DNA of 64,000 nucleotides. Origin: Hymenobacter cyanobacteriorum. Lineage in GTDB: Bacteria; Bacteroidota; Bacteroidia; Cytophagales; Hymenobacteraceae. The notes below the pieces were generated by a model, which searched no databases, was not told where the DNA came from, and saw only the letters and a program-made list of their open reading frames with translations. Where the stretch lies: positions 868,001 through 932,000 of the forward strand of contig NZ_JALBGC010000002.1 of the NCBI RefSeq assembly GCF_022631375.1. Direction: 5' to 3'. A program made the position numbers and the translations under genes. Numbering within the stretch: the stretch's first letter is position 1; each line of letters begins with the position of its first letter. Positions 18,537 through 27,638 of this stretch are shown piece after piece.

Positions 18537-19337
18537 ATGCCCACTCGCTATTCTGCCCTGGTGGCCCTGCTCCTGCCGTTATCAGTAGCCGCCCAGACTA
18601 CGCCCACTCCGGCCGACACGACGCACAAATACCAGAACCCAACGGGAGTTTCAGCGGCCACTAAAAAACCGTTTTTCAAAAGCAAAGGGTTTCGGGCCAC
18701 CATCGTGCCGGCCTTGCTTATCGGCTACGGCGCGACAACCATCAACGGCAACGGCCTGTACAGCTCCTACAATGTGCACAACGATGTTCGGCACGTGTTT
18801 GGCGGCTACCGCAACCACATCGACGACTTCTTGCAGTGGGCCCCCTACCTCGAAATCCCGGCTGTGCTCCTGGCCGGCGTCGAATCGAAAAACGACCGGG
18901 TGAACCTGGGGCTGGTGCTGCTGAAAAGCGAGGCCATTATGCTGGGTTCAGTTTACATCGTAAAAACGCTCACCCACGTGCAGCGGCCCGACGGGTCGGA
19001 TAACCTCTCCTTCCCGTCGGGGCACACGGCGCAGGCCTTTCTGGCGGCCAGCATCGTGCACACCGAGTTTCGCGATAAGAGCCAGTGGTACGGCATCGGG
19101 GCCTACACGCTGGCCACGAGCGTGGCTGCCTTCCGGATGATAAACGACAAGCACTGGCAATCGGACGTGATTGCCGGCGCGGGCTTTGGCATCCTCTCGG
19201 CCCACCTGGCCTACCTCTCGCACCGCAACCGCTGGGGCCGCAAGCCCACGGGCCGCGGCATTGGCGGCACCAGTTTTGTGCCGATGTGGACCCCAGCCGG
19301 CGGCGCGGGCCTGGGCTTCCGCTGGCAACCGAAATAA
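18537..19337 (+). CDS. PAP2-family membrane-associated phosphatase
   Basis: A 266-residue protein with an N-terminal signal peptide (ending VAAQTTP) and the three phosphatase signatures of the type 2 phosphatidic acid phosphatase superfamily: K-x6-RP (KTLTHVQRP), PSGHTAQ, and R-x5-H-x3-D (FRMINDKHWQSD). The enzyme dephosphorylates a lipid or other phosphate ester in the envelope; the substrate cannot be assigned. ATG 18537 is chosen because it begins directly at the signal peptide. Diverges from the DUF547 gene. Confidence 0.88.
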   Translation: MPTRYSALVALLLPLSVAAQTTPTPADTTHKYQNPTGVSAATKKPFFKSKGFRATIVPALLIGYGATTINGNGLYSSYNVHNDVRHVFGGYRNHIDDFLQWAPYLEIPAVLLAGVESKNDRVNLGLVLLKSEAIMLGSVYIVKTLTHVQRPDGSDNLSFPSGHTAQAFLAASIVHTEFRDKSQWYGIGAYTLATSVAAFRMINDKHWQSDVIAGAGFGILSAHLAYLSHRNRWGRKPTGRGIGGTSFVPMWTPAGGAGLGFRWQPK

Positions 19338-19431
19338 TGGCCGGAAACAGCCACCACGCTCAACGACGCCTCCCAATTCCCGTATTACCCAACTTCCCCT
19401 CGTTTCTTACCTTTTGCAACTGTACGCCTTC

Positions 19432-19656
19432 ATGGAAACCAAACTCCTCACCAAGTTTCGCATTTTTAAGCTCGTCTTCGAATCCAATGTCCACGACCAC
19501 GGCTCGATGTGGACCTACAAGCACATCCAGGGCGAAGAAAACCACGAGTTCGACAGCGAGAAAGAAGCGCTGGAATGGGTGCACGAAAACCCGGAAATCA
19601 TGATTAAGTGCCGGGAATTCGTGATTCTGCCCGTTTATCACCTCGTACTGGCATAA
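19432..19656 (+). CDS. Small conserved-looking protein (74 aa)
   Basis: Starts METKLLTKFRIFKLVF and is a compact acidic protein with aromatic and histidine residues (HDHGSMWTYKHIQGEE). No signal or membrane segment. I do not recognise the family. Support comes from its own TACCTTTTG-like promoter at 19408-19416, a start 16 bases later, and an efficient terminator 24 bases past the stop. Confidence 0.65.
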   Translation: METKLLTKFRIFKLVFESNVHDHGSMWTYKHIQGEENHEFDSEKEALEWVHENPEIMIKCREFVILPVYHLVLA

Positions 19657-19679
19657 GCTGCCGCTACCACACGGCCAAC

Positions 19680-19715
19680 AAAAAGCCCCGTTGCATTGCT
19701 GCAACGGGGCTTTTT
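19680..19715. terminator. Bidirectional terminator between the small gene and tRNA-Thr
   Basis: Arms GCCCCGTTGCA (19685-19695) and TGCAACGGGGC (19700-19710), flanked by A5 and T5. It serves both the plus-strand 74-aa gene and the minus-strand tRNA. Confidence 0.88.
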
Positions 19716-19722
19716 CACAAAC

Positions 19723-19798
19723 TGGAGCCGCCTGTCGGACTCGAACCAACGACCCTCTGATTACAAGTCAGAAGCTCTACCAACTGAGCTAAGGCGGC
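19723..19798 (-). tRNA. tRNA-Thr (anticodon UGU)
   Basis: The minus strand folds as a full cloverleaf. The acceptor stem is GCCGCCT/AGGCGGC, the D-arm contains AGCTCAGTTGGTAGAGC, and the anticodon stem encloses CTTGTAA (anticodon TGT). The T-arm contains GGTTCGAGTCC, the discriminator base is T, and CCA is encoded. The anticodon reads ACA and, by wobble, other Thr codons. Confidence 0.97.
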
Positions 19799-19810
19799 GG
19801 GTTGGTAGGG

Positions 19811-19818
19811 CAAAAGTA
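19811..19818 (-). promoter_or_regulatory. Predicted -7 element (TACTTTTG) of the tRNA-Thr gene
   Basis: CAAAAGTA on the plus strand gives TACTTTTG on the minus strand, 12 bases before the mature tRNA 5' end, a suitable distance for a short pre-tRNA leader. Confidence 0.5.
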
Positions 19819-19862
19819 AACAGCCCGCGCCGGTTTTGCAGCCTGAAACGCGGCAAATTCAT

Positions 19863-19898
19863 AAAAAAAGGCCCTGCGCGGATGTACAGGGCCTTTTT
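19863..19898 (-). terminator. Terminator of the DUF349 gene
   Basis: AAGGCCCTG (19868-19876) pairs with CAGGGCCTT (19887-19895), with A and T runs on the outside. It lies 20 bases beyond the stop of the DUF349 gene. Confidence 0.85.
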
Positions 19899-19917
19899 CT
19901 ACTTGAAGGTAAGCAGC

Positions 19918-22356
19918 TTAGCTGCGCACCATTTTCAACTGTTTTTTCAGCGCGTCGATGCGCTTCTGGCCTTCGGCGATGCGGCCCTGGTACTCCTCGC
20001 GCAGCTGCGAAGCATTCTTCGAGCGGGCGAAGAAGTCGAGGTTGGTTTGCAGGGTAGCGGCGTCGTTTTCGAGCTCGTTGATTTCCTTGCGCAGCGCCAT
20101 TTCCTTGCGGGTGAGCTGCTGCTGCGCGTGCGGACGGGCTTTGAGGCGGGCCACTTCGGTCTGGAACAACAGGTCGGCGCGGTCGGCGTAGGCCAGGCCG
20201 GGCACCTGGTCGAGGTACTTGCCGAGCAGCTTCAGAAGCTGGTCTTCGCTGGCGTCGCCGGTGCCGCGGTTGGGCTGCTCGTCGTTGGCGTCAAAAGCAG
20301 TCGACCAATCGGCAAGGATGGCACGGAACCCTTCGAGCGAGCCAGGGTTGTCGGCCGAAAGACCTTCTACCTGCTCAGCTACCTTTTCGAGGTGCGCGGT
20401 TTGCTCGGCCGAAGCCTGCTGCACCTTCTCTTCGCGCTGGCGGAATTCCTGCTTGGGACGCTCGAACACGGCATCGCAGGCGGCGCGGAAGCGGTGCCAG
20501 AGCTTGTCGGCCAGTTTGTCGGGCACGCGGCCCACGTCCTTCCACTCCTTCTGCACCCGAATAATGGTCTGGCGGGCGGCATCCTGGTCGGGGTTGTTCT
20601 GGGCCTCCTCGGCCTGGTCGATGAGGGCCTGCTTGGCCTTCACGTTAGCCGACTTCTCGTTGTCGAGCGATTTAAAGAAGTCGTTTTTGCGGTTGAAGAA
20701 AGCCTTGTAGGCGGCCCAGTACTGCTTGTTCAGCGCATCGGCCTGGGCGCGGGGCACGAGGCCGGCGGCTTCCCACTCGGTTTTAATTTCCTGCAGCTCG
20801 TCGGTCTTCGAGCGCCACAGGTTCACACGGTCGGTTTCGAACGTGGCAAAGGGCAGCACGCGCTCCAGCAGGGCCTGCTTCACCACAAGGTTGGCTTTTT
20901 CCACCACCGAGCGCTGGTCGGCGAACTCCTTGCGGCGCTGGTGCAGCACGTCCGAAGCAGCGATGAAACGCTGCCACAGCGGCTCGCGCTGGTCGTTGGG
21001 CACGGGGCCAATGTTCTTCCAGTCCTCGTGCAGCTTGGTGAGCTCATCGAGCGCCTTGTTAATGCCGGGAGCCGAGCCCAGCGCCTCAGCGCGCTTGATG
21101 AGGGCCTCTTTGGCCTCCAGGTTGCGGCGACGGTCGAGGTCCTTCATTTGCAGAAACTGGCCCTGCTTGCTGTAGTAGATGTCAAGCAGGCCGTGGTACG
21201 TGTCCCAAATCGACTGGCTGTCGGTTTGCGGCACCGCGCCGGTGGCTTTCCACTCCGACTGCAGCGCTTTCAGCTTAGCCGAGCTGTCCTTGGTTTCGGC
21301 ACCCTCCACCAGCGTGCGGAGCTGGTCGAGCAGGGCTTTTTTCTTGATGAGGTTGTCGCCACGGCTGGCGTCTTCGGCTTTGGCGTCCTTCACGCGGTTT
21401 TCGCGGAATTCCTGCAGGGCCTTATTAAGCTCCTGCTGGCCTTCGGGCTGCTGAAAGGCAAAGGCTTCGGCACCCTCGCCGCCGGCGGCGAATTTCTCGC
21501 GGGCGGCGGTGCGGGCCTGGCCCACGTTGGCCTCGTACTGACGCGTGAGGTCCTGAATCTGCTTGCGGTTGTTGCGAGCATCGGGCCGGCGCAGCAGCTC
21601 CACCAGGTAAGAAGCCTGGGCTGGCAGGTCGAGGCCGGTGAAGTCGGGAGCCGTCGTTTCGGTAGCGGCTTGCGGAGCAGCAGTTTCGGCAGTGCCTTCG
21701 CCCGCTTCCGTAGGCAGCGGCGTTTCCGACGACGTGGGCAGGGCGGCTACGGTCTCCGTGGCGGCTTCGAGCTCGGCAGCGTTGTGCAGGTCGACGACGG
21801 GCAACTCGGGGGCCTGGTCCTCTACGGTTTCGGTTGCGGGGGCACTCAGGGTTTCGGGGTCGGCAATGGGGGCCGGGTTGGCGCTGGCGATGTGCTCGTC
21901 GGCGGGCAAGGCTTCGGGGTTAGGCGTGGGCACGGCGGCAGTTTCGGCCTCGGGCGCACCGTAGTGGGCCAGGGCGCGGGCCTGCGGGGCCGAGATGTCG
22001 CTACCGTCCACAGTTACCGAATCAGGCACGTTTTGAGCGGTGGTGGCGGCGGCGGCGGCCTCGGGCGTACCGGCATCCGGGGCCGTGGGGCCCAGGTCGG
22101 TGGCAATTACCGATGCGCCGGTGGCTTCGGCGGTACCGGCCCCTTCGGGCTGGCCGGCAGCCAGGTCGGGCGTGCCCTGGGCGGGCAGCTCTACCTGCGT
22201 TTCGCCGGCGGCGTTGGGCGCGGGCGTGGCCGAGGGTGCATCGGCCGAGCGGCCCTGAATTTCGGCCAGACGGCGTTGCAAAATGGTCATCCGGTCTTCA
22301 GCGGACGAGTCGGGACCGCCGGCTTGCGGCGTGGTAGGGGTTTCTTCAGCAGCCAT
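19918..22356 (-). CDS. DUF349 repeat protein
   Basis: An 812-residue protein. The first ~240 residues are low-complexity, rich in Ala, Pro, Thr and Glu. Between about 360 and 670 lie four clear DUF349 repeats, each with a W and a downstream aromatic core (SEWKATGAVP, EDWKNIGPVP, TEWEAAGLVP, KEWKDVGRVP). A predicted coiled-coil end follows (ELENDAATLQTNLDFFARSKN). DUF349 proteins are helical, cytoplasmic and of unknown biochemical role. The Bacteroidota versions are long like this one. No signal peptide. Confidence 0.88.
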   Translation of the reverse strand: MAAEETPTTPQAGGPDSSAEDRMTILQRRLAEIQGRSADAPSATPAPNAAGETQVELPAQGTPDLAAGQPEGAGTAEATGASVIATDLGPTAPDAGTPEAAAAATTAQNVPDSVTVDGSDISAPQARALAHYGAPEAETAAVPTPNPEALPADEHIASANPAPIADPETLSAPATETVEDQAPELPVVDLHNAAELEAATETVAALPTSSETPLPTEAGEGTAETAAPQAATETTAPDFTGLDLPAQASYLVELLRRPDARNNRKQIQDLTRQYEANVGQARTAAREKFAAGGEGAEAFAFQQPEGQQELNKALQEFRENRVKDAKAEDASRGDNLIKKKALLDQLRTLVEGAETKDSSAKLKALQSEWKATGAVPQTDSQSIWDTYHGLLDIYYSKQGQFLQMKDLDRRRNLEAKEALIKRAEALGSAPGINKALDELTKLHEDWKNIGPVPNDQREPLWQRFIAASDVLHQRRKEFADQRSVVEKANLVVKQALLERVLPFATFETDRVNLWRSKTDELQEIKTEWEAAGLVPRAQADALNKQYWAAYKAFFNRKNDFFKSLDNEKSANVKAKQALIDQAEEAQNNPDQDAARQTIIRVQKEWKDVGRVPDKLADKLWHRFRAACDAVFERPKQEFRQREEKVQQASAEQTAHLEKVAEQVEGLSADNPGSLEGFRAILADWSTAFDANDEQPNRGTGDASEDQLLKLLGKYLDQVPGLAYADRADLLFQTEVARLKARPHAQQQLTRKEMALRKEINELENDAATLQTNLDFFARSKNASQLREEYQGRIAEGQKRIDALKKQLKMVRS

Positions 22357-22444
22357 AATTACTTCGTATTAGCCGGCCCACTTCGGGGCCAGAGGAGCGC
22401 GCAAAAAAATGTAAAACAACAAACAACCCGGCCCGAAGGCCGCC

Positions 22445-22999
22445 TTAATTCAAGCTGGGGTCGACCGGATAATTGGCCAGCACCTTGTAGCGCCCGCCTT
22501 TCTCCCGCAGAATGTCCCGCCAGAAAGCATCAGATGCCAAAGTAAACACTTTCCCGGCGCTTGCGGGCTGCCGTATCCAACTCTGGCCCTGCATTTCGGC
22601 CGCCAGCTGGCCCGCCGACCAGCCCGAATAGCCCACAAACAAGCGCACATCGTCGGCCAGCACCGCCCCGCTGCCGAGCAGGCCCAGCAACATTTCGAAA
22701 TCACCGCCCCAGTATACGTCCTGGCCCAGCTCCTGCGCCCCGGGCAGGTCGGCGCGCTGGTGCAAGAAGTGCAGCGTGTCCTGCTCGACCGGGCCGCCGA
22801 GGTACAGCGGCACGGTGGCCGCGGCGTGTTCGGGCGCGGGCAAATCGAGCACGTCGCCCAGCGTAAGGTTGGTGAGGCGGTTGAGGACCAAGCCGAACGA
22901 GCCGTCGGCGGCTTCGTCGCGGCACAGCAGGATTACGCTGCGCTCAAAGTTGGGGTCGCCGAGAAAGGGTTTGGAGATAAGCAGAGTGCCGGGACGCAT
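22445..22999 (-). CDS. YqgE/AlgH family protein
   Basis: A 184-residue single-domain protein covering the whole UPF0301 (YqgE/AlgH) family. Recognised by GTLLISKPFLGDPNFERSV, FGLVLNRL, YLGGPVE and the late FVGYSGWSAGQL. Cytoplasmic; biochemical function not established. The next plus-strand gene, pdxH, diverges from it with a 224-base gap. Confidence 0.92.
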   Translation of the reverse strand: MRPGTLLISKPFLGDPNFERSVILLCRDEAADGSFGLVLNRLTNLTLGDVLDLPAPEHAAATVPLYLGGPVEQDTLHFLHQRADLPGAQELGQDVYWGGDFEMLLGLLGSGAVLADDVRLFVGYSGWSAGQLAAEMQGQSWIRQPASAGKVFTLASDAFWRDILREKGGRYKVLANYPVDPSLN

Positions 23000-23223
23000 A
23001 GCAAAAGCAGATGGACGCAGAAAGATAAAAAAAGGCCGGATGATGAACGGCCGGCACCCACGGGCGCCACAACGGGCTGCCAGAACAGCCGGCAGGTTTA
23101 ACGACGGTAGTACCTTGCAGCCTCAAAACCGGCCCAATGCGGCCCGGCGGTTGTTATAAAGACTGAGGCTTGCGGAAATTTGTTCCGGCGCTGGCCTTTG
23201 CTCCTGCTTCCCTCCTGCTCCCC

Positions 23224-23874
23224 ATGAATGATTCCCAACTGGCCGACCTGCGCAAAACCTACGCGCAGCGCTCCCTTTCCGAAGCCGACGTGCTGCCCGA
23301 TGCCGTGCGTCAGTTTCGCGCCTGGCTCGATGAAGCCATTGCGGCGAAAGTAGACGAACCCACGGCCCTGACGCTAAGCACCGTATCGGCCCTGGGCCAG
23401 CCCTCCTCGCGCGTGGTGCTGCTGAAAGGCCTGCCCGACGATGCGGGCTTTCTTTTCTATACCAATTACGACTCGCGCAAGGGCCAGGAGCTGGCCGGGC
23501 AGCCGCTGGCGGCGCTCAATTTCTTCTGGCCGGGGCTGGAGCGGCAGGTGCGCGTGGAAGGCCGCGTGGAAAAAGCGCCGGCCGAAATGTCGACCGAATA
23601 CTTCCAGAGCCGGCCACGCGGCAGCCAGCTCGGGGCCTGGGCCTCGCCCCAGAGCCAGGTTATCGGCAGCCGCGAGGAACTCGAAGCCCGCGAAAAAGAA
23701 GTTGAAAACCAGTTTGCCGACCAGGACCCGCTGCCCCGGCCGGCGCACTGGGGCGGCTACATCCTGCGGCCCACGCTGGTCGAGTTCTGGCAGGGCCGGC
23801 CCAGCCGCCTGCACGACCGCATCGTGTACGAGCTGGAAGGTGGCACCTGGAAACGCAGCCGGCTGGCGCCATAA
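23224..23874 (+). CDS. pdxH: Pyridoxamine 5'-phosphate oxidase
   Basis: FMN-dependent oxidase that makes pyridoxal 5'-phosphate from PNP or PMP, the last step of vitamin B6 cofactor synthesis and salvage. It is 216 residues, the usual length. FMN- and substrate-binding motifs are visible: SSRVVLLKG, FYTNYDSRKG, RQVRVEGRVEK, YFQSRPRGSQLGAWAS and the C-terminal RLHDR. ATG 23224 gives the family N-terminus; the open frame to 23170 lacks support. Confidence 0.95.
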   Translation: MNDSQLADLRKTYAQRSLSEADVLPDAVRQFRAWLDEAIAAKVDEPTALTLSTVSALGQPSSRVVLLKGLPDDAGFLFYTNYDSRKGQELAGQPLAALNFFWPGLERQVRVEGRVEKAPAEMSTEYFQSRPRGSQLGAWASPQSQVIGSREELEAREKEVENQFADQDPLPRPAHWGGYILRPTLVEFWQGRPSRLHDRIVYELEGGTWKRSRLAP

Positions 23875-23978
23875 TTGAAATTAAAAGTTAAAAATCAAAA
23901 GTTAAAAGTGTGGCTCATAGGCTTAGAACCGGTCTTTAGCTGTCATTTTTACTTTTTAACTTATAATTTTTAATTGAA
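23873..23978. repeat. AT-rich imperfect inverted repeat
   Basis: The pdxH-DUF1015 gap starts and ends with AT-rich arms built from TTAAAAGTTAAAA-like words. The left arm is about 23873-23908 and the right arm, in reverse complement, about 23948-23978. It fills nearly the whole gap and contrasts with the GC-rich genes on both sides. Confidence 0.6.
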
Positions 23979-23981
23979 TTA

Positions 23982-25313
23982 ATGGCTGAAATTCAACCCC
24001 TGCGCGGCTGGCGCTACAACCCGACGCTGAGCACCGACATCGACGCGTACGTATCGCCGCTATTCGACGTGGTATCGGCGAAGCAGCGCGAAGCGCTGTA
24101 CCGCAACCCGCTCAATTCCATTCATCTCTCGGTGCCGCGCGGCGACGACCCGGCGGCGGCGGCGCTGGCGCGATTGCGCGAGTGGCAGGCCAGTGGCGTA
24201 TTGCGGCAGGACGAGTTGCCGGGCATTTACGCCTACTACCAGTACTTCCGACTGCCGGGCAGCCCGCGCGAATACTGCCGCAAAGGCTTCATGTGCCACA
24301 TTCGGGCCTACGACTGGGACGAGGACGTGGTGCTGCGCCACGAGAACACGCTGCCCGCATCGGTGAACGACCGGGCCGAACTGCTGGCCCGTACCCAGCT
24401 GCAAAGCAGCGCCACCCACGGGCTGTATCGCGACGAGGATTTCGAGCTGGAAACCTACCTCGACGAGGCCATGCGCACGCCGCTGGTGGAAACCGAGGAA
24501 GACTACCAGGGTGCGCGCGACGTGCTGGCCGTGATTCAGGACGCGGCGATTATCCGTCGGTTTCAGCAGGTGCTGGCGGCGCGGCAGGTGATTCTGGCCG
24601 ACGGCCACCACCGCTACGAAGGCTCGCTGGCCTACCGCCAGGCCCGCGAACTGGCTGCCGACGGCCTAGCCACCGGCCACGAGCCCTGGAACTACCACCT
24701 GATGTACCTGACCAACGCGGCGGCCGACGACCTGCGCATTCTGCCCACGCACCGCCTGCTGCTGGAGCTGCCCGGCCACCTGAGCGACGATGAGCTACTG
24801 GCCCGGCTGGAGCCCTATTTCACCTTGCGGCCGCTGGACGATGCCAACGACCTCACCGAAATCATCGCCGGCAAGCCCTGGGCCTTTGGGCTGTACCTGA
24901 GCGGGCAGGCCTACAAAATCCGGCTGCGGCCCGAGGTGCACGCCCAACTCGATTGGGACACCACCGAAGCAGTGAAGAACCTGGATTTGACCGTACTCCA
25001 CTACTTCGTGCTGGAAAAATGCCTCGGCATTATCGGGCCCGATGCGCAGCGCGCCTGGCCGGGCGTGGCCTACGTACGCAACTTTGCCGAATGCCTGCAG
25101 CGCGTGGACCGGGGCGAGGCCCGCGCCGCCTTTATCGTGAACGAGGTGAGCATGGCCGAGGTGGAAGCCGTGTGCCATTCGGGCGCGGTGATGCCGCCCA
25201 AGTCGACCTTCTTCTACCCCAAAACCATTGGCGGGTTCCTGTTCAGCAGCATCGCCGATGAGGAAGGCGGCAACGTTTTTCTTGATTATTTTCAGTCTTC
25301 GACTCCCGCGTGA
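23982..25313 (+). CDS. DUF1015 family protein
   Basis: A 443-residue soluble protein matching DUF1015 along its whole length. Signs are the N-terminal RYNPTLSTDIDAYVSPLFDV, the DGHHRYEGSLAYR motif near residue 207, and the C-terminal VCHSGAVMPPKSTFFYPK. The family is often found near serine or amino-acid biosynthesis genes but its reaction is not established. Its stop codon overlaps the GTG start of maf, so the two are translationally coupled. Confidence 0.9.
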   Translation: MAEIQPLRGWRYNPTLSTDIDAYVSPLFDVVSAKQREALYRNPLNSIHLSVPRGDDPAAAALARLREWQASGVLRQDELPGIYAYYQYFRLPGSPREYCRKGFMCHIRAYDWDEDVVLRHENTLPASVNDRAELLARTQLQSSATHGLYRDEDFELETYLDEAMRTPLVETEEDYQGARDVLAVIQDAAIIRRFQQVLAARQVILADGHHRYEGSLAYRQARELAADGLATGHEPWNYHLMYLTNAAADDLRILPTHRLLLELPGHLSDDELLARLEPYFTLRPLDDANDLTEIIAGKPWAFGLYLSGQAYKIRLRPEVHAQLDWDTTEAVKNLDLTVLHYFVLEKCLGIIGPDAQRAWPGVAYVRNFAECLQRVDRGEARAAFIVNEVSMAEVEAVCHSGAVMPPKSTFFYPKTIGGFLFSSIADEEGGNVFLDYFQSSTPA

Positions 25314-25897
25314 AACTTGTTCTGGCCTCTAATTCGCCCCGCCGCCGGCAGCTGCTGACGGAGCTGGGTTTGACGTATGAAATCCGCCTGCGAGAAGTGG
25401 ACGAGGAATTCCCGCCGCACCTGCACCGGGCCGAAGTCGCCGAGTTTCTGGCGGCTCGCAAAGCCGCGGCCTACGCGGACGACCTGGCCGCCGACGAAGT
25501 GCTGCTCACCGCCGATACCATCGTGTGTCTGGGCGACGATGTACTGAACAAGCCCGCCGACCGCGCCGAGGCCCAGGCCATGCTGGGCCGCCTGCAGGGC
25601 CGCGCGCACGACGTATTTACGGGCGTGTGCCTGCGCACCAGCAACGGCCGGGAAGTCATCTTCTCTGACCAGACGACGGTGCATTTCCGGCCGCTCACGC
25701 CGGCCGAAATCGACCATTACATCGACACCTGCCAGCCCTATGACAAGGCCGGCTCCTACGGCGCGCAGGATTGGCTGGGCCTGGCCGCCATCGACCGGCT
25801 TGAAGGCTCCTACTTCAATGTAATGGGCTTACCCACCCACCGCGTGTGGACCGAGCTGGCCCAGCTGGGCGCGCTGCCGGCCGGGCGCAATGCGTAG
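25310..25897 (+). CDS. maf: Maf-family nucleoside triphosphate pyrophosphatase
   Basis: A 195-residue house-cleaning enzyme that hydrolyses modified or non-canonical nucleoside triphosphates (dTTP/UTP-type Maf). Motifs: LVLASNSPRRRQLL at the N-terminus, ADTIVCLGDDVLNKP, and the YDKAGSYGAQ/LEGSYFNVMGLP pair. GTG start overlaps the preceding stop by four bases; the downstream gene overlaps its end by eight. Confidence 0.95.
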   Translation: MKLVLASNSPRRRQLLTELGLTYEIRLREVDEEFPPHLHRAEVAEFLAARKAAAYADDLAADEVLLTADTIVCLGDDVLNKPADRAEAQAMLGRLQGRAHDVFTGVCLRTSNGREVIFSDQTTVHFRPLTPAEIDHYIDTCQPYDKAGSYGAQDWLGLAAIDRLEGSYFNVMGLPTHRVWTELAQLGALPAGRNA

Positions 25898-27638
25898 CCA
25901 ACCAAGCCCGAAGAAGGAAGTTTCAGCCGGGTTTTTCCGAAGCCTGGGAGGTACACTACTGCTGCTGGCTACCGGCTCGCTGTGGCTGACCGTGGGCTTG
26001 TGGCCTAATGCCCGGGCACAGGCATTGGGCAAAATTGTGTACAATGATTATGGGTATTACCGGCTGAATCTGGCTCTTACCCCGGGTCGTTGGTGGGCCT
26101 TGCGCGGGCTGCTGCTTGGCGCTACGCTGCTGGGGGCGGCTTTGCTGGCCGGCAGCCGCCAAACCAATTTACTCCCGGAGCTGCGGGCCGCCGGCCGCCG
26201 GGCAGTGAACCGCATTCGGCGCTGGCCGCGGCCAGCGGCCGGCATCGCGACCGGACTGGTGCTGCTGCTGCTGGCCGCCCGGCTTTGGTATGTACTTCAG
26301 TATCCCCTCAGCACCGATGAGGTAGGCTCTTACGACTTTTTTGTGGCGCACGGGCCCCTGGCCATCAGCAGCTACTACCCCATTCCGAACAACCACATTT
26401 TGTATAATCTGCTGGTCTGGCCGGGGTTTGCGCTGGGGCTGCCGCCGCGGTGGGTGATGCGCCTGCCCACGCTGCTGCTGGGCACGGCTGGCACGGTGGC
26501 GGGCTACCTGCTGCTGGCCCGGGTAGTGAGGCTAAGGTTGGCCACGCTGGTTACCGGGCTGGTGGGGCTGGGGCCGCTGTGGGTGTATTTCGGCGCAGTC
26601 GGACGCGGCTATTTTATCCAGTTTGGGCTATTGCAGCTTGGTTTCTTTGCCGCGCTGGAACTGCTGCGGCCCGCTACGCGCTACCGCGAGCTGGCCTGGG
26701 CAGCGTTTGTGGCCAGCAGCATTCTGGGCCTGTACACGATTCCGACTTATGCCTACCCCCTGGTGGGTTTGGGTTTGGTGCTGGCCATTCAGCTGACGCG
26801 GCAACGGCGGCTTATTGAACTGGTGTGGGCCAGTCTCATCATCGGCACGGTCAGCCTGCTGCTGTACGCGCCGGTGGGGGCCGTTTCGGGCTGGGACCGC
26901 CTGCTGGGCAACCGCTACGTGGCGACGCGCAGTGCGGCACAGTTCTGGCCGGCCTTCCGGGCCGTGCTCTACGAGATGGGGGCTGAACTGTTCGGGCCTT
27001 CCTTGCGCCTGAGCGGGCCGGCCTGGCTAGGGGCGGCGTTGCTGGGCGGCTGGGCGGCGCGCTGGCTGCTGCCCGCCGGGCCGCGGCGGCAAACAGCCAT
27101 GCTGGCCTGGGTACTGCTGGCCACTCCCCTGCTGCTGATGGCCGGGCAGCGCGTGTACATGCCCACCCGGGCGTTGCTCTACCTCACGTTTGCTGGCTAC
27201 CTGCTGCTGGCGCTGCTGGCAACGCGGGCCGCACGGCGCGCGACGCGGCCCTTTGGCTTGTTTCGGTGGCCCCTCATCGTTGCCGTCGTACTTGGCACGG
27301 GTGGGTTACGGCTCTACCGAAATCTGCCGCAGCTCCGGTATTCCCGGCACGAAACGCAGCTCCTGACGCAGGCCTATCAATGGCTGCGACAGCAGCCGAC
27401 GCCCAGGCCGGCCCGGGTGTGGCTGCGCGCGCCGCTGCAAGCGCTGTTCTTTGCCCATTACAACCAAACCACCAACGGCCCGCACCCGCACCTGACGGCG
27501 GCCCGCAACTCCTGGCCCGGCCAAGCCTACGACTTCATCGTGCTCGGCAACCGTTTTCCGGCCCCAGCTGCCGACCAGCGAGCCGGCTACCGCCTGGCCT
27601 ACCACGACGAGCTGATTTCAATCTATGCCCACCGTTGA
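25890..27638 (+). CDS. Polytopic membrane protein, GT39/ArnT-like glycosyltransferase (copy 1)
   Basis: A 582-residue protein with roughly a dozen hydrophobic segments. The acidic motif STDEVGSYDFF in the first periplasmic loop (about residues 148-158) is typical of GT-C glycosyltransferases that use polyprenyl-phosphate sugars. The motif YPIPNNH follows. It is paralogous to the next gene and overlaps it by 14 bases. The acceptor is unknown; cell-surface glycan or protein glycosylation are reasonable guesses. Confidence 0.8.
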   Translation: MRSQPSPKKEVSAGFFRSLGGTLLLLATGSLWLTVGLWPNARAQALGKIVYNDYGYYRLNLALTPGRWWALRGLLLGATLLGAALLAGSRQTNLLPELRAAGRRAVNRIRRWPRPAAGIATGLVLLLLAARLWYVLQYPLSTDEVGSYDFFVAHGPLAISSYYPIPNNHILYNLLVWPGFALGLPPRWVMRLPTLLLGTAGTVAGYLLLARVVRLRLATLVTGLVGLGPLWVYFGAVGRGYFIQFGLLQLGFFAALELLRPATRYRELAWAAFVASSILGLYTIPTYAYPLVGLGLVLAIQLTRQRRLIELVWASLIIGTVSLLLYAPVGAVSGWDRLLGNRYVATRSAAQFWPAFRAVLYEMGAELFGPSLRLSGPAWLGAALLGGWAARWLLPAGPRRQTAMLAWVLLATPLLLMAGQRVYMPTRALLYLTFAGYLLLALLATRAARRATRPFGLFRWPLIVAVVLGTGGLRLYRNLPQLRYSRHETQLLTQAYQWLRQQPTPRPARVWLRAPLQALFFAHYNQTTNGPHPHLTAARNSWPGQAYDFIVLGNRFPAPAADQRAGYRLAYHDELISIYAHR

